This document shows, one piece after another, positions 1 through 6,897 of a stretch of DNA of 27,154 bases (position 1 is its first letter; each line of letters opens with the position of its first letter). The stretch is from CAZFUY01 sp964522445 (GTDB taxonomy: Bacteria; Pseudomonadota; Gammaproteobacteria; SZUA-229). The stretch lies in assembly GCA_964522445.1 (NCBI GenBank), contig CAZFUY010000031.1, positions 1-27,154 on the forward strand, written 5' to 3'. A program made the position numbers and the translations under genes. Under the pieces are notes generated by a model, which was not told the origin of the DNA, did not search any database, and saw only the letters and a program-made list of their open reading frames with translations.

Positions 1-51
1 CATGGCAAAACGATTGTGATACATGATACACCTGATTATAAAGTACGTTAG
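1..51 (+). CDS. crp: C-terminal end of a CRP-family transcription regulator (partial)
   Basis: Frame 1 is open from the window edge and ends at TAG 49-51, giving the last 16 residues of a protein. They begin HGKTIV, which matches the extreme C-terminus of E. coli CRP as I remember it (ISAHGKTIVVYGTR). After that match this protein continues a few residues further (HDTPDYKVR), so the tail is longer than in E. coli. A crp/vfr gene next to trpGDC is also known in Pseudomonas, which supports the call by context. It converges on trpC with only 22 bases between the two stop codons and no clear terminator hairpin. Only the tail is visible, so the cAMP-binding and helix-turn-helix domains cannot be checked. 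Confidence 0.65.
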   Translation, partial: HGKTIVIHDTPDYKVR

Positions 52-73
52 AGCACTGTAGTTTTTAATTGTC

Positions 74-874
74 TTAGCCAAATAATTCAGCTAATTTTTT
101 ACCCGGATCATCTGCCCGCATAAATGCTTCGCCCACCAGAAAGGCATTTACATTATTGTCGCGCATTAACTTCACATCTTCAGGCGCATGAATACCGCTT
201 TCTGTTACCAGAATACGATCATCTGGCACCATATCAAGCATATCCAGTGTGTTTTTTAAGCTGACATCAAAAGTACGCAGGTTTCTATTATTAACACCAA
301 TTAATTTTGCACCACTCATAAGAGCACGTTCCATCTCTTCTCTGTCATGCACTTCCATAAGCACATCCATATCCAGATGATGCGCCAGCGCCAGTAACTC
401 ATTCATTGATGAGTCACCTAAAGCAGCAACAATTAATAAAATACAATCTGCATTCATTGCTCGTGCTTCATAAACCTGATAAGGATCAATAATAAAATCT
501 TTTCGAATAACGGGTAACTGGGTAACGTCTCTCGCCTGCTTTAAATACTCTTCACTACCCTGAAAAAAATCTTTATCTGTTAAAATAGATAAACAGGCTG
601 CACCGTGTTGCTCATAAGTTCTGGCTATATCCGCAGGAATAAAGTTTTCTCTCATTACACCTTTACTGGGTGATGCTTTTTTAATTTCAGCAATAATGCC
701 TGGCTTACCATTAGCGATTTTAGTTTTTATAGCTTCAATAAAGCCACGAGGTTTTAATGCCTGCTCTGCACGCTTACTTAAATCAACTACACTTTCTTTT
801 TGTGAGGCCGCATAGATTTCCTCAACTTTACGTTGGAGAATTTTTTGTAGAATATCCGGTGTTTTATTAGACAT
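74..874 (-). CDS. trpC: Indole-3-glycerol-phosphate synthase
   Basis: Cytoplasmic TIM-barrel enzyme that closes carboxyphenylamino-deoxyribulose phosphate to indole-3-glycerol phosphate, releasing CO2 and water; fourth step of tryptophan synthesis. The 266-residue length is usual for a stand-alone TrpC, without a fused TrpF domain. Visible family signatures are AEIKKASPSKG (62-72, with Glu63 and Lys65), IRKDF (123-127, catalytic Lys125), LMEVHD (172-177, Glu174), GVNNRNL (193-199), VTESGI (223-228) and the phosphate-binding FLVGEAFM near 245-252. It is the last gene of the trp cluster, 20 bases after the trpD stop on the minus strand. No good Shine-Dalgarno sequence precedes the ATG, so translation may depend on coupling to trpD. 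Confidence 0.96.
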   Translation of the reverse strand: MSNKTPDILQKILQRKVEEIYAASQKESVVDLSKRAEQALKPRGFIEAIKTKIANGKPGIIAEIKKASPSKGVMRENFIPADIARTYEQHGAACLSILTDKDFFQGSEEYLKQARDVTQLPVIRKDFIIDPYQVYEARAMNADCILLIVAALGDSSMNELLALAHHLDMDVLMEVHDREEMERALMSGAKLIGVNNRNLRTFDVSLKNTLDMLDMVPDDRILVTESGIHAPEDVKLMRDNNVNAFLVGEAFMRADDPGKKLAELFG

Positions 875-894
875 ATAATTTACTTTAATCTGAA

Positions 895-1911
895 TTAAAA
901 TGTTTTTGTTAAATCAACCAGTGAATTTAATTTCTGTTTTGCAGAACCATCAGCTATAACCATCTTCGCTTTTTCAATACCTGACTGAAGTGAATCAGCA
1001 ATACCAGATACATAAATAGCTGCGCCTGCATTCAGACAAACAATATCTTTTGCAGGCCCTTCTGTATTATCAAAAACAGATTTAATAATATTTAAACTAT
1101 CATCACTGTCAGCTGCTCGAATTGCTGATAAATCAACCTGCTTCATAGAAAAATCTTCTGGCTTAATAGTATAGGTTTCTACTTTTCCATTTTTTAACTC
1201 AGCAACAAATGTTGGGCTACCAATACTAATTTCATCCATACCATCTTCTGCATGAACAATCATCACATGATTACTACCCAGCTGATTTAAAACCTGTGCC
1301 AGTGGTTCTACCCAGTCTTTGCTAAATACACCAATAACCTGATTAGGCGCACCGGCAGGATTCGTTAAAGGGCCAAGCACATTAAAAATAGTACGCACAG
1401 CCATTTCTTTGCGAGGACCAATGGCATGCTTCATTGCAGCATGATGTTTTACCGCAAACAGAAAACCCACACCTACTTCATTAATGCAATGTGCAACCTG
1501 TTCAGGGGTTATGTCTAAATTAACACCTGCAGTTTCCAGCACATCCGCACTACCAGATTTACTGGATACAGAACGGTTACCATGCTTTGCAACTTTTGCA
1601 CCCGCAGCGGCAGTCACAAAAGCACTGGCAGTTGAAATATTAAAACTTCCCGATGCATCACCACCCGTACCACAGGTATCCACCAGATACTCTTCAGGCA
1701 CATTAACTTTGGTTGATAGCTCTCGCATAACGCCTGCAGCGGCAGTTACTTCATCAACAGTTTCACCTTTCATGCGCAAACCAATTAGAAAACCACCAAT
1801 CTGTGATGCGGTTGCCTGACCTGTCATAATTAAATTCATAACATCTGTCATTTCATCACGTGATAAGTTTTTATTTTCTGTAACTGTTTTTATTGCTGTT
1901 TGCATATCCAT
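895..1911 (-). CDS. trpD: Anthranilate phosphoribosyltransferase
   Basis: Transfers phosphoribose from PRPP to anthranilate, second step of the tryptophan pathway; cytoplasmic homodimer. The 338-residue length is standard. The glycine-rich PRPP site DTCGTGGD lies at 78-85, followed by FNISTASAF (90-98) and KHGNRSVSSKSGSADVLE (109-126). KHHAAMKHAIGPRKEM and RTIFNVLGPLTNPA follow, all family hallmarks. The chosen ATG has AAGGTGAG six bases upstream on the minus strand. It stands between trpC and the small nuclease gene: 23 bases separate its start from the repeat arm at 1935-1959. The nuclease cassette therefore splits trpG from trpD, which are often adjacent or fused in other bacteria. Confidence 0.97.
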   Translation of the reverse strand: MDMQTAIKTVTENKNLSRDEMTDVMNLIMTGQATASQIGGFLIGLRMKGETVDEVTAAAGVMRELSTKVNVPEEYLVDTCGTGGDASGSFNISTASAFVTAAAGAKVAKHGNRSVSSKSGSADVLETAGVNLDITPEQVAHCINEVGVGFLFAVKHHAAMKHAIGPRKEMAVRTIFNVLGPLTNPAGAPNQVIGVFSKDWVEPLAQVLNQLGSNHVMIVHAEDGMDEISIGSPTFVAELKNGKVETYTIKPEDFSMKQVDLSAIRAADSDDSLNIIKSVFDNTEGPAKDIVCLNAGAAIYVSGIADSLQSGIEKAKMVIADGSAKQKLNSLVDLTKTF

Positions 1912-1934
1912 AATTTCTCACCTTATATTATTTG

Positions 1935-1959
1935 CCACAGAGACGCAGGGAACACAGAG
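1935..1959. repeat. Left inverted-repeat arm of the GxxExxY nuclease cassette
   Basis: A 25-base arm opening CCACAGAG and ending AACACAGAG. It ends one base before the TAA of the nuclease gene (1960-1962). It is the inverted partner of 2335-2359, matching it at 21 of 25 positions; all four mismatches fall in the central eight bases. A related arm (21/25 identical) forms the left half of the palindrome at 14180-14254. Confidence 0.9.
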
Positions 1960-2334
1960 TTAATTATTAATAATTCGTTTTATACCCAGCTTAAGTTGAG
2001 ACACATTAAAATTTATTAACAATCCAAGCTCATAACTACCCATTTTCAAATATGATAATATTTGCGCCATATGAATAGGTTTAAGATTATCTATAGCCTT
2101 TAATTCTACAACAAGCCTGTTTTCTATTAATAAATCTATTCTGTATGCATTATCCAGGTTCAATCTCTTATATGTTAGAGGGAGCAGTAACTCTTGCTTA
2201 ACATCCAACCCATACAAACCCAACTCATGTGACAAACACTTTCTATAAGTAGACTCAAGCAAACCTGGCTCTATATGTTTATGCACTTCAATTGCAGCCC
2301 CTATAACTTTACTAGATAATATATTTAGATCCAT
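1960..2334 (-). CDS. GxxExxY-family protein (PD-(D/E)XK nuclease-like)
   Basis: A 124-residue protein of the GxxExxY family (Pfam PDDEXK_3), whose cellular role is not established. The name motif appears as GLLESTY (24-30). A plausible nuclease centre follows: Asp67 in YRIDLLI, then Glu78-Leu-Lys80 in VVELKA, and Gln91. No signal peptide or membrane segment is seen, so it is probably cytoplasmic. The coding region is bounded at both ends, without spacer, by 25-bp inverted repeat arms. The upstream arm carries GGAG nine bases before the ATG, so the repeat provides the ribosome-binding site. It sits in the same orientation between trpG and trpD but has no known link to tryptophan synthesis, suggesting insertion of a cassette into the operon. 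Nuclease activity is inferred from the family and residues. Confidence 0.88.
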   Translation of the reverse strand: MDLNILSSKVIGAAIEVHKHIEPGLLESTYRKCLSHELGLYGLDVKQELLLPLTYKRLNLDNAYRIDLLIENRLVVELKAIDNLKPIHMAQILSYLKMGSYELGLLINFNVSQLKLGIKRIINN

Positions 2335-2359
2335 CTCTGTGTTCTCCGTGCCTCTGTGG
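2335..2359. repeat. Right inverted-repeat arm of the nuclease cassette, carrying its ribosome-binding site
   Basis: A 25-base arm reading, on the minus strand, CCACAGAG at its outer end and AACACAGAG directly before the nuclease ATG (2332-2334). The minus-strand GGAG within it lies nine bases from that ATG. It is 21/25 identical to the inverse of 1935-1959 and 23/25 identical to the right half of the palindrome at 14180-14254. Its outer end is six bases from the trpG stop codon. Confidence 0.9.
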
Positions 2360-2365
2360 CTGTTT

Positions 2366-2944
2366 TTAATTTTTTAGGAAATTCCTTAACAAATCATGCC
2401 CATGTTCAGTCAGTATTGATTCTGGATGAAACTGCACGCCTTCTACGGCTAACTCTTTATGTTTCACACCCATTATTTCATCCATGCTGCCGTCTTTATT
2501 TTCTGTCCATGCCGTTATTTCCAGACAATCGGGCAAGCTTTTTTTTTCTATAACCAGCGAATGATAACGGGTTGCTTCATAGGGGTTAGTTAAACCTGCA
2601 AATACACCCGTATTATTGTGATGTATCATCGATGTTTTTCCGTGCATAATTTCTTTGGCATGAATGATTTTTCCACCAAATACCTGACCAATACTCTGGT
2701 GACCTAAACACACACCAAGAACAGGCAGCTTACCTGCAAACTCTTTAATTACAGCCATCGATACACCCGCTTCATTTGGTGTGCATGGGCCAGGAGAGAT
2801 CATAATCCTTTCAGGATTTAGTTTTTTAATTTCATCAACTGTAATTTGATCATTACGATGAACAACAACATCCGCGCCTAACTCGCCCAGATATTGCACC
2901 AGGTTATAGGTAAAGGAATCATAATTATCTATCATTAACATCAT
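2366..2944 (-). CDS. trpG: Anthranilate synthase glutamine amidotransferase component
   Basis: Class I glutamine amidotransferase that hydrolyses glutamine and passes ammonia to TrpE. The 192-residue size is typical. The catalytic triad is visible: Cys79 in LGVCLGHQSIG, with His173 and Glu175 in FHPES. The N-terminal LMIDNYDSFTYNLVQYLGELG and the oxyanion-loop ISPGPCTPNEAG (49-60) are standard. It lies 44 bases downstream of trpE and 6 bases before the nuclease-cassette repeat. In many bacteria the same subunit also serves 4-amino-4-deoxychorismate synthase (PabA), and sequence alone cannot exclude a shared role. The first methionines (MMLM) leave the exact start uncertain by one to three codons. 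Confidence 0.95.
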   Translation of the reverse strand: MMLMIDNYDSFTYNLVQYLGELGADVVVHRNDQITVDEIKKLNPERIMISPGPCTPNEAGVSMAVIKEFAGKLPVLGVCLGHQSIGQVFGGKIIHAKEIMHGKTSMIHHNNTGVFAGLTNPYEATRYHSLVIEKKSLPDCLEITAWTENKDGSMDEIMGVKHKELAVEGVQFHPESILTEHGHDLLRNFLKN

Positions 2945-2988
2945 AACGACATATTCTCTATTTCAGTTTGCATTTTTTAAATGCATTT

Positions 2989-4473
2989 CTATCTATGCGA
3001 ACCATCCAGGCCTGCTTCTGCCATAGCGACTGCACGAAATACGGCGCGTGCTTTGTTCATGGTCTCTGCCCATTCATTTTCAGGCGTGGAATCATAAACA
3101 ATGCCAGCACCTGCCTGAATATTTAATGTTTTATCTTTAATAACGGCTGTTCGAATGGCTATTGCTGTATCCATATTTCCATTCCATGAAAGATAGCCTA
3201 CAGCACCTGCATAAACACCGCGTTTAACCGGTTCAAGCTCATCAATAATTTCCATTGCTCTAATTTTTGGCGCACCACTTACTGTACCTGCCGGGAATGT
3301 TGCACGTAAAACATCCATTGCACTCATGCCATTTTTTAGATCACCTGTTACATTTGAAACAATATGCATAACATGAGAATAACGTTCGATAATCATTTTA
3401 TCAGTTAATTCTACACTGCCAATTTTACTTACTCTGCCTGCATCATTTCGACCTAAATCAATAAGCATTAAATGCTCTGCCAATTCTTTTGGATCAGCAA
3501 GCAAATCTTTTTCCAGCGCAAGATCTTCAGCTTCGTCTTTTCCACGAGGCCTTGTTCCTGCAATAGGTCGAACCGTTACTTCTTCATCCTCAAGACGCAC
3601 CAGAATTTCAGGGGATGAACCGACCACATAATGATCATCGAGATCCAGATAATACATATAAGGCGAAGGATTTAAACTGCGTAATGAACGATACAAGTCT
3701 AATGGTGGCGCATGAAAAGGTATGGTTAATCGTTGTGATAACACCACCTGCATGACATCACCTTCGATAATATATTCACGTGCTTTAGCTACAGCATCTT
3801 TAAATCCCTGCTCGGTAAAACCAGAAACAAAATCTTCTTCTTTTATTTTTATGCTTTTTGCGGCAGGCTTATATTGCGGCACAGACTCGTGCAATTGTTT
3901 TTGCAGTTGCAGCAATCTTTTTTGCCCATTTTCAAAAGCATTAGCATCAGCTGGATTAACATGAACAATTAAATAAAGTTTACCGCTTAAATTATCAAAC
4001 ACTACAACTTCTTCAGAGAGCATCAGAAGAATATCAGGTGTATTTATTTCATCTGGTTTATTACGATCAAGACGCGGTTCAATATATTTAATTGTATCGT
4101 AGCCAAAATAGCCAACTAGTCCACCGGTGAATCGAGGCAGGCCTTCTACTTCTGCAACTTTAAATTTTTGCTGATAATTTTCAATCCATTCTAATGGATC
4201 TTCAGCTTCGATAGTTTTGGTATTTTCACAACCATTTTCTATGCTAATACGTTTACCAGAAACTTTTATGCGTGTAAAACAGGGCAATCCAATAATAGAA
4301 TAACGCCCCCATTTCTCACCACCCTGAACTGATTCAAATAAATAAGAATATGGGCCATTGGCCAGTTTTAGATAGGTGCTTAGGGGAGTGTCGAGATCAG
4401 CCAGAACTTCACGCACCAGTGGTATGTGTGTGTAATTCTGTTTTTGTAATTCAGCAAATTGTTCGGGGTTCAT
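2989..4473 (-). CDS. trpE: Anthranilate synthase component I
   Basis: Converts chorismate plus ammonia to anthranilate and pyruvate, the committed step to tryptophan. Length (494) is typical. The N-terminal regulatory segment has YLFESVQGGEKWGRYSIIG (44-62), where the usual LLES tryptophan-binding signature reads LFES. The catalytic chorismate-binding half shows EGDVMQVVLSQR (237-248), GSSPEIL (285-291), RPIAGTRPRG (302-311), LIDLGRNDAGR (337-347), GTVSGAPKIRAMEII (396-410) and AGAGIVYDS (454-462). On the minus strand GGA lies nine bases before the ATG and an in-frame TAA lies just upstream, fixing the start. No leader peptide with tandem Trp codons was found upstream, so the control mechanism is not evident. 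Trp feedback inhibition is inferred from the family. Confidence 0.97.
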   Translation of the reverse strand: MNPEQFAELQKQNYTHIPLVREVLADLDTPLSTYLKLANGPYSYLFESVQGGEKWGRYSIIGLPCFTRIKVSGKRISIENGCENTKTIEAEDPLEWIENYQQKFKVAEVEGLPRFTGGLVGYFGYDTIKYIEPRLDRNKPDEINTPDILLMLSEEVVVFDNLSGKLYLIVHVNPADANAFENGQKRLLQLQKQLHESVPQYKPAAKSIKIKEEDFVSGFTEQGFKDAVAKAREYIIEGDVMQVVLSQRLTIPFHAPPLDLYRSLRSLNPSPYMYYLDLDDHYVVGSSPEILVRLEDEEVTVRPIAGTRPRGKDEAEDLALEKDLLADPKELAEHLMLIDLGRNDAGRVSKIGSVELTDKMIIERYSHVMHIVSNVTGDLKNGMSAMDVLRATFPAGTVSGAPKIRAMEIIDELEPVKRGVYAGAVGYLSWNGNMDTAIAIRTAVIKDKTLNIQAGAGIVYDSTPENEWAETMNKARAVFRAVAMAEAGLDGSHR

Positions 4474-4796
4474 ATTTTATTCCAGACATTATTTTTTACG
4501 CAGGTTCACTTCGGCAATAGCGGCTATTAGCTACCATCGCCATGTTATAAAATTACGTAAATCTGTATATCTGAAAAGCATATGTTTTTACCATTATTTA
4601 TATAGGGCAAAATTCAATTTTAATAATAACCTTTTTTGCGAGCTAAAGCGTACCTACTAATAAATCGAATGAGAAGGATGCCCTTTATTCAAGACCGTCA
4701 GCCGCATGGATGCGGATGTCGAGCCTACATGGATGTATTTACGGCGCGTCTTGAATAACGGGCATCTTTTTCATGTGTCTCGGTAATATATACTGT
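4474..4796. other. Intergenic region between gph and trpE
   Basis: This 323-base gap holds the 106-bp cruciform repeat at 4669-4774 and about 195 AT-rich bases before trpE that must contain the trp promoter if trpE is not read from gph. I found no convincing sigma-70 pair, no TrpR-like operator that I can recognise, and no Trp-rich leader ORF. A 15-codon ORF (4496-4543, minus) has no Trp codon and no ribosome-binding site. Confidence 0.6.
4669..4774. repeat. 106-bp cruciform repeat with two internal hairpins (MITE/REP-like)
   Basis: The outer arms 4669-4695 and 4748-4774 are inverted repeats matching at 24 of 27 positions; the core ATTCAAGAC / GTCTTGAAT is perfect. Between them are two small hairpins sharing CATGGATG: CCGCATGGATGCGG (4702-4715) and TACATGGATGTA (4726-4737). 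The whole folds as a long stem closed by two arms. It lies 22 bases after the gph stop. It resembles dispersed palindromic repeats of gammaproteobacteria from memory, but no second copy is in this window. It may act as a transcript end or processing site for gph. Confidence 0.85.
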
Positions 4797-5474
4797 TTAA
4801 CTCCAGTCTATCACTGTCTGAATTTCATTCATCGAATCAACGACAGCATCAGGATTATAATCACGTATATCTTCGCCATGATTGTAACCATAGGACATGC
4901 AAACAATATCAAAACCCGCAGCACGCGCAGCTTTTACATCACTCATTGAGTCACCCAGCATTAAAGATTGTTCAGGCTTAACACCTAATTTTTCTGCTGC
5001 ATGCAATAATGGCAATGGATCTGGTTTTTTCTTATCCAGTGTATCGCCGCAAATTACAATTTCAAAATAATCTGCAATACCCAGATCTTTTAAAATAGGT
5101 AGAGTAAATTGCGCTGCTTTATTGGTTACGCAACCAATTTTTACATCTGCTGTGCGAAGAAAATCCATCGCTTCCTGTACACCAGGATAAAGACAGCTAC
5201 GCTTTGATGTATTTACCGCATACAGTTTATTAAATATGGGCATGGCTTTTTTGAACAGCGCCTCATCAGGCTCACCATCCAGCTGATTAAGCAGGCCACG
5301 GCACACCAGACGTTCAACTCCATTACCAACCCAGTGACGCACACGCTCTTCACCACGGACAGGCATACCCAGCTCTTTTAACATTTCATCAACACAATAT
5401 GCCAGGTCAGGAACACTATCAACCAGTGTGCCATCAACATCAATTAATACCATTGCTGGTTTTTTAATAGTCAT
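4797..5474 (-). CDS. gph: Phosphoglycolate phosphatase (HAD family)
   Basis: Dephosphorylates 2-phosphoglycolate, made by Rubisco oxygenation or DNA 3'-end repair. The 225-residue HAD hydrolase shows motif I as LIDVDGTLVDS (nucleophile Asp12, acid/base Asp14), motif II at CVTNK (Thr117), motif III Lys near 148-150 (DKKKPDP) and motif IV GDSMSD (Asp175, Asp179). The cap region contains RHWVGNGVERLV, characteristic of Gph. Minus-strand AGGAG lies five bases before the ATG. It follows rpe by 82 bases in the same direction; the rpe-gph-trpE order is a common gammaproteobacterial arrangement. Other HAD phosphatases are possible, but the cap motif and neighbours favour Gph. Confidence 0.9.
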   Translation of the reverse strand: MTIKKPAMVLIDVDGTLVDSVPDLAYCVDEMLKELGMPVRGEERVRHWVGNGVERLVCRGLLNQLDGEPDEALFKKAMPIFNKLYAVNTSKRSCLYPGVQEAMDFLRTADVKIGCVTNKAAQFTLPILKDLGIADYFEIVICGDTLDKKKPDPLPLLHAAEKLGVKPEQSLMLGDSMSDVKAARAAGFDIVCMSYGYNHGEDIRDYNPDAVVDSMNEIQTVIDWS

Positions 5475-5556
5475 TACAACTCCTGTTCAGGGGGGTATTT
5501 CTATGGACATCCAAAAAGAACACTCATAGAAAGGAGTAAGTTAAATAGCTACAAAG

Positions 5557-6249
5557 TTAAACTTTAGCTTTTGCTAACTCAGCACGCATAGCAGCAATAA
5601 CAGTATCATAGTCATTTGCATCATCTGCGCCTTTGGCACCAAAGATAGCGGAACCTGCTACAAAAGTATCTGCACCTGCTTCTGCAATTTCGCGGATGTT
5701 ATTAACTTTTACACCACCATCAATTTCCAGACGAATATCAAACCCGGAGTCATCAATCATCTTACGCACTTCACGCAGCTTATCCAGAGTTGCAGGAATA
5801 AATGACTGGCCGCCAAAGCCTGGATTAACTGACATCAATAAAATCATGTCAACTTTATCCATAACATACTTCAGGCAATCTAAAGGTGTGGCCGGATTAA
5901 ATACCAGACCTGATTTACAGCCTTCTTCACGAATCAATTGCAAACTACGATCAATATGCTCAGAACCTTCTGGATGGAAAGTAATATAAGTCGCACCTGC
6001 TTTAGCAAAATCAGGAATAATACGATCTACAGGTTTAACCATCATATGCACATCAATTTCAGCTGTAACGCCATGCTTAACTAATGCATCACATACCAAT
6101 GGCCCAATAGTCAGGTTGGGTACATAGTGGTTATCCATTACATCGAAATGCACAATATCCGCACCTGATTTAAGTACGTTATCCACTTCAGCGCCTAAGC
6201 ATGCGAAATCCGCGGATAATATTGATGGAGCAATTTTGAAATCTGCCAT
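5557..6249 (-). CDS. rpe: Ribulose-phosphate 3-epimerase
   Basis: Interconverts D-ribulose 5-phosphate and D-xylulose 5-phosphate in the pentose phosphate and Calvin cycles; cytoplasmic TIM barrel. Length 230 is normal. Metal ligands are visible: His34 and Asp36 in IVHFDVMDNHYVPN, His68 in DVHMM, and Asp177 in LEIDGGV. The loop MSVNPGFGGQSFIP (139-152) and phosphate site VAGSAIFG (197-204) complete the signature. Minus-strand GAGG lies nine bases before the ATG. It starts the rpe-gph unit and is divergent from the cytochrome c gene. Confidence 0.97.
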   Translation of the reverse strand: MADFKIAPSILSADFACLGAEVDNVLKSGADIVHFDVMDNHYVPNLTIGPLVCDALVKHGVTAEIDVHMMVKPVDRIIPDFAKAGATYITFHPEGSEHIDRSLQLIREEGCKSGLVFNPATPLDCLKYVMDKVDMILLMSVNPGFGGQSFIPATLDKLREVRKMIDDSGFDIRLEIDGGVKVNNIREIAEAGADTFVAGSAIFGAKGADDANDYDTVIAAMRAELAKAKV

Positions 6250-6572
6250 GTCTGAATCCTCAACCTGTGCCTAAATTTTAAGAGCGCACACTTTACCTGA
6301 TACAGGGGGATTTTTCAGCCCTCATGGGCTTAAATTAGCTTTTTTATTAATTTTTTAGCTTAAACCAGGAACGATAAAGGCAGAAATTCGACCAATAAAC
6401 ATAACTTTATAAGGGTTAATCTCTGAAAAAAGTTGATAATATTCAATAAAATTACATTATGTGCCGCTAAGCAAGCAATAGGCTCTGCCAAGGATTTACT
6501 TTACAGATAGCCTCTGCGACAATCGGCGGCCAAGAATTTAGCCCTAAAACTTTCATTACCGGAGACTTTTTA
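6250..6572. other. Divergent intergenic region between rpe and the cytochrome c gene
   Basis: A 323-base AT-rich gap that should hold promoters for both directions. A small hairpin AGCCC-TCAT-GGGCT lies at 6317-6330. I see no promoter pair good enough to annotate and no RNA gene. GGAG at about nine bases before the cytochrome ATG (6573) is a clear ribosome-binding site. Confidence 0.5.
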
Positions 6573-6878
6573 ATGAAAAAACAAATTTTAGCCCTTATAA
6601 CGGCCACCACTCTTACTGTTTCTGCTAACGCTATCGCTGCTGGTGATGCAGCCAAAGGTAAAGCAAAATCAGCAACCTGTAACGCCTGTCATGGCACTGA
6701 CGGTGTTGGCAAAATGCCTACTTACCCTAATCTGAAAGGCCAAAAGCCAGCTTATATTGTTAAGCAATTAAAAGCATTTAAATCGGGCACTCGTAAAGAT
6801 CCAACTATGAACGCTATGGCAAAAATGCTGTCTGATTCAGATATGGAAAATATAGCAGCTCACTTCTCTGGCATGTAA
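6573..6878 (+). CDS. Periplasmic class I cytochrome c (c553/c4-like, single haem)
   Basis: A 101-residue secreted electron carrier. Residues 1-23 form a Sec signal peptide with an ANAIAA cleavage region, leaving a mature protein of about 78 residues. The covalent haem site is CNACH (36-40). The sixth ligand is probably one of the methionines in DPTMNAMAKM (Met79, Met82 or Met85), and the C-terminal LSDSDMENIAAHFSG matches the last helix of small c-type cytochromes. GGAG sits nine bases before the ATG. A strong terminator follows at 6910-6944. In a sulfur oxidiser it may carry electrons towards a terminal oxidase, but the partner is not shown by context. Confidence 0.92.
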   Translation: MKKQILALITATTLTVSANAIAAGDAAKGKAKSATCNACHGTDGVGKMPTYPNLKGQKPAYIVKQLKAFKSGTRKDPTMNAMAKMLSDSDMENIAAHFSGM

Positions 6879-6897
6879 GAAAGAACCCGCTAGTTAA

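Noticed and set aside
1484..1819. Plus-strand ORF of 111 codons inside trpD
   Set aside because: It is antisense to highly conserved trpD motifs and has no family features.
4496..4543. Fifteen-codon ORF upstream of trpE (MAMVANSRYCRSEPA) as a trp leader peptide
   Set aside because: It has no Trp codon, no ribosome-binding site and no convincing terminator/antiterminator pair after it.
5498..5532. Hairpin TTTCTATG/CATAGAAA between rpe and gph as a terminator
   Set aside because: The stem is AU-rich with a 19-base loop and no U tract, so it is unlikely to end transcription.
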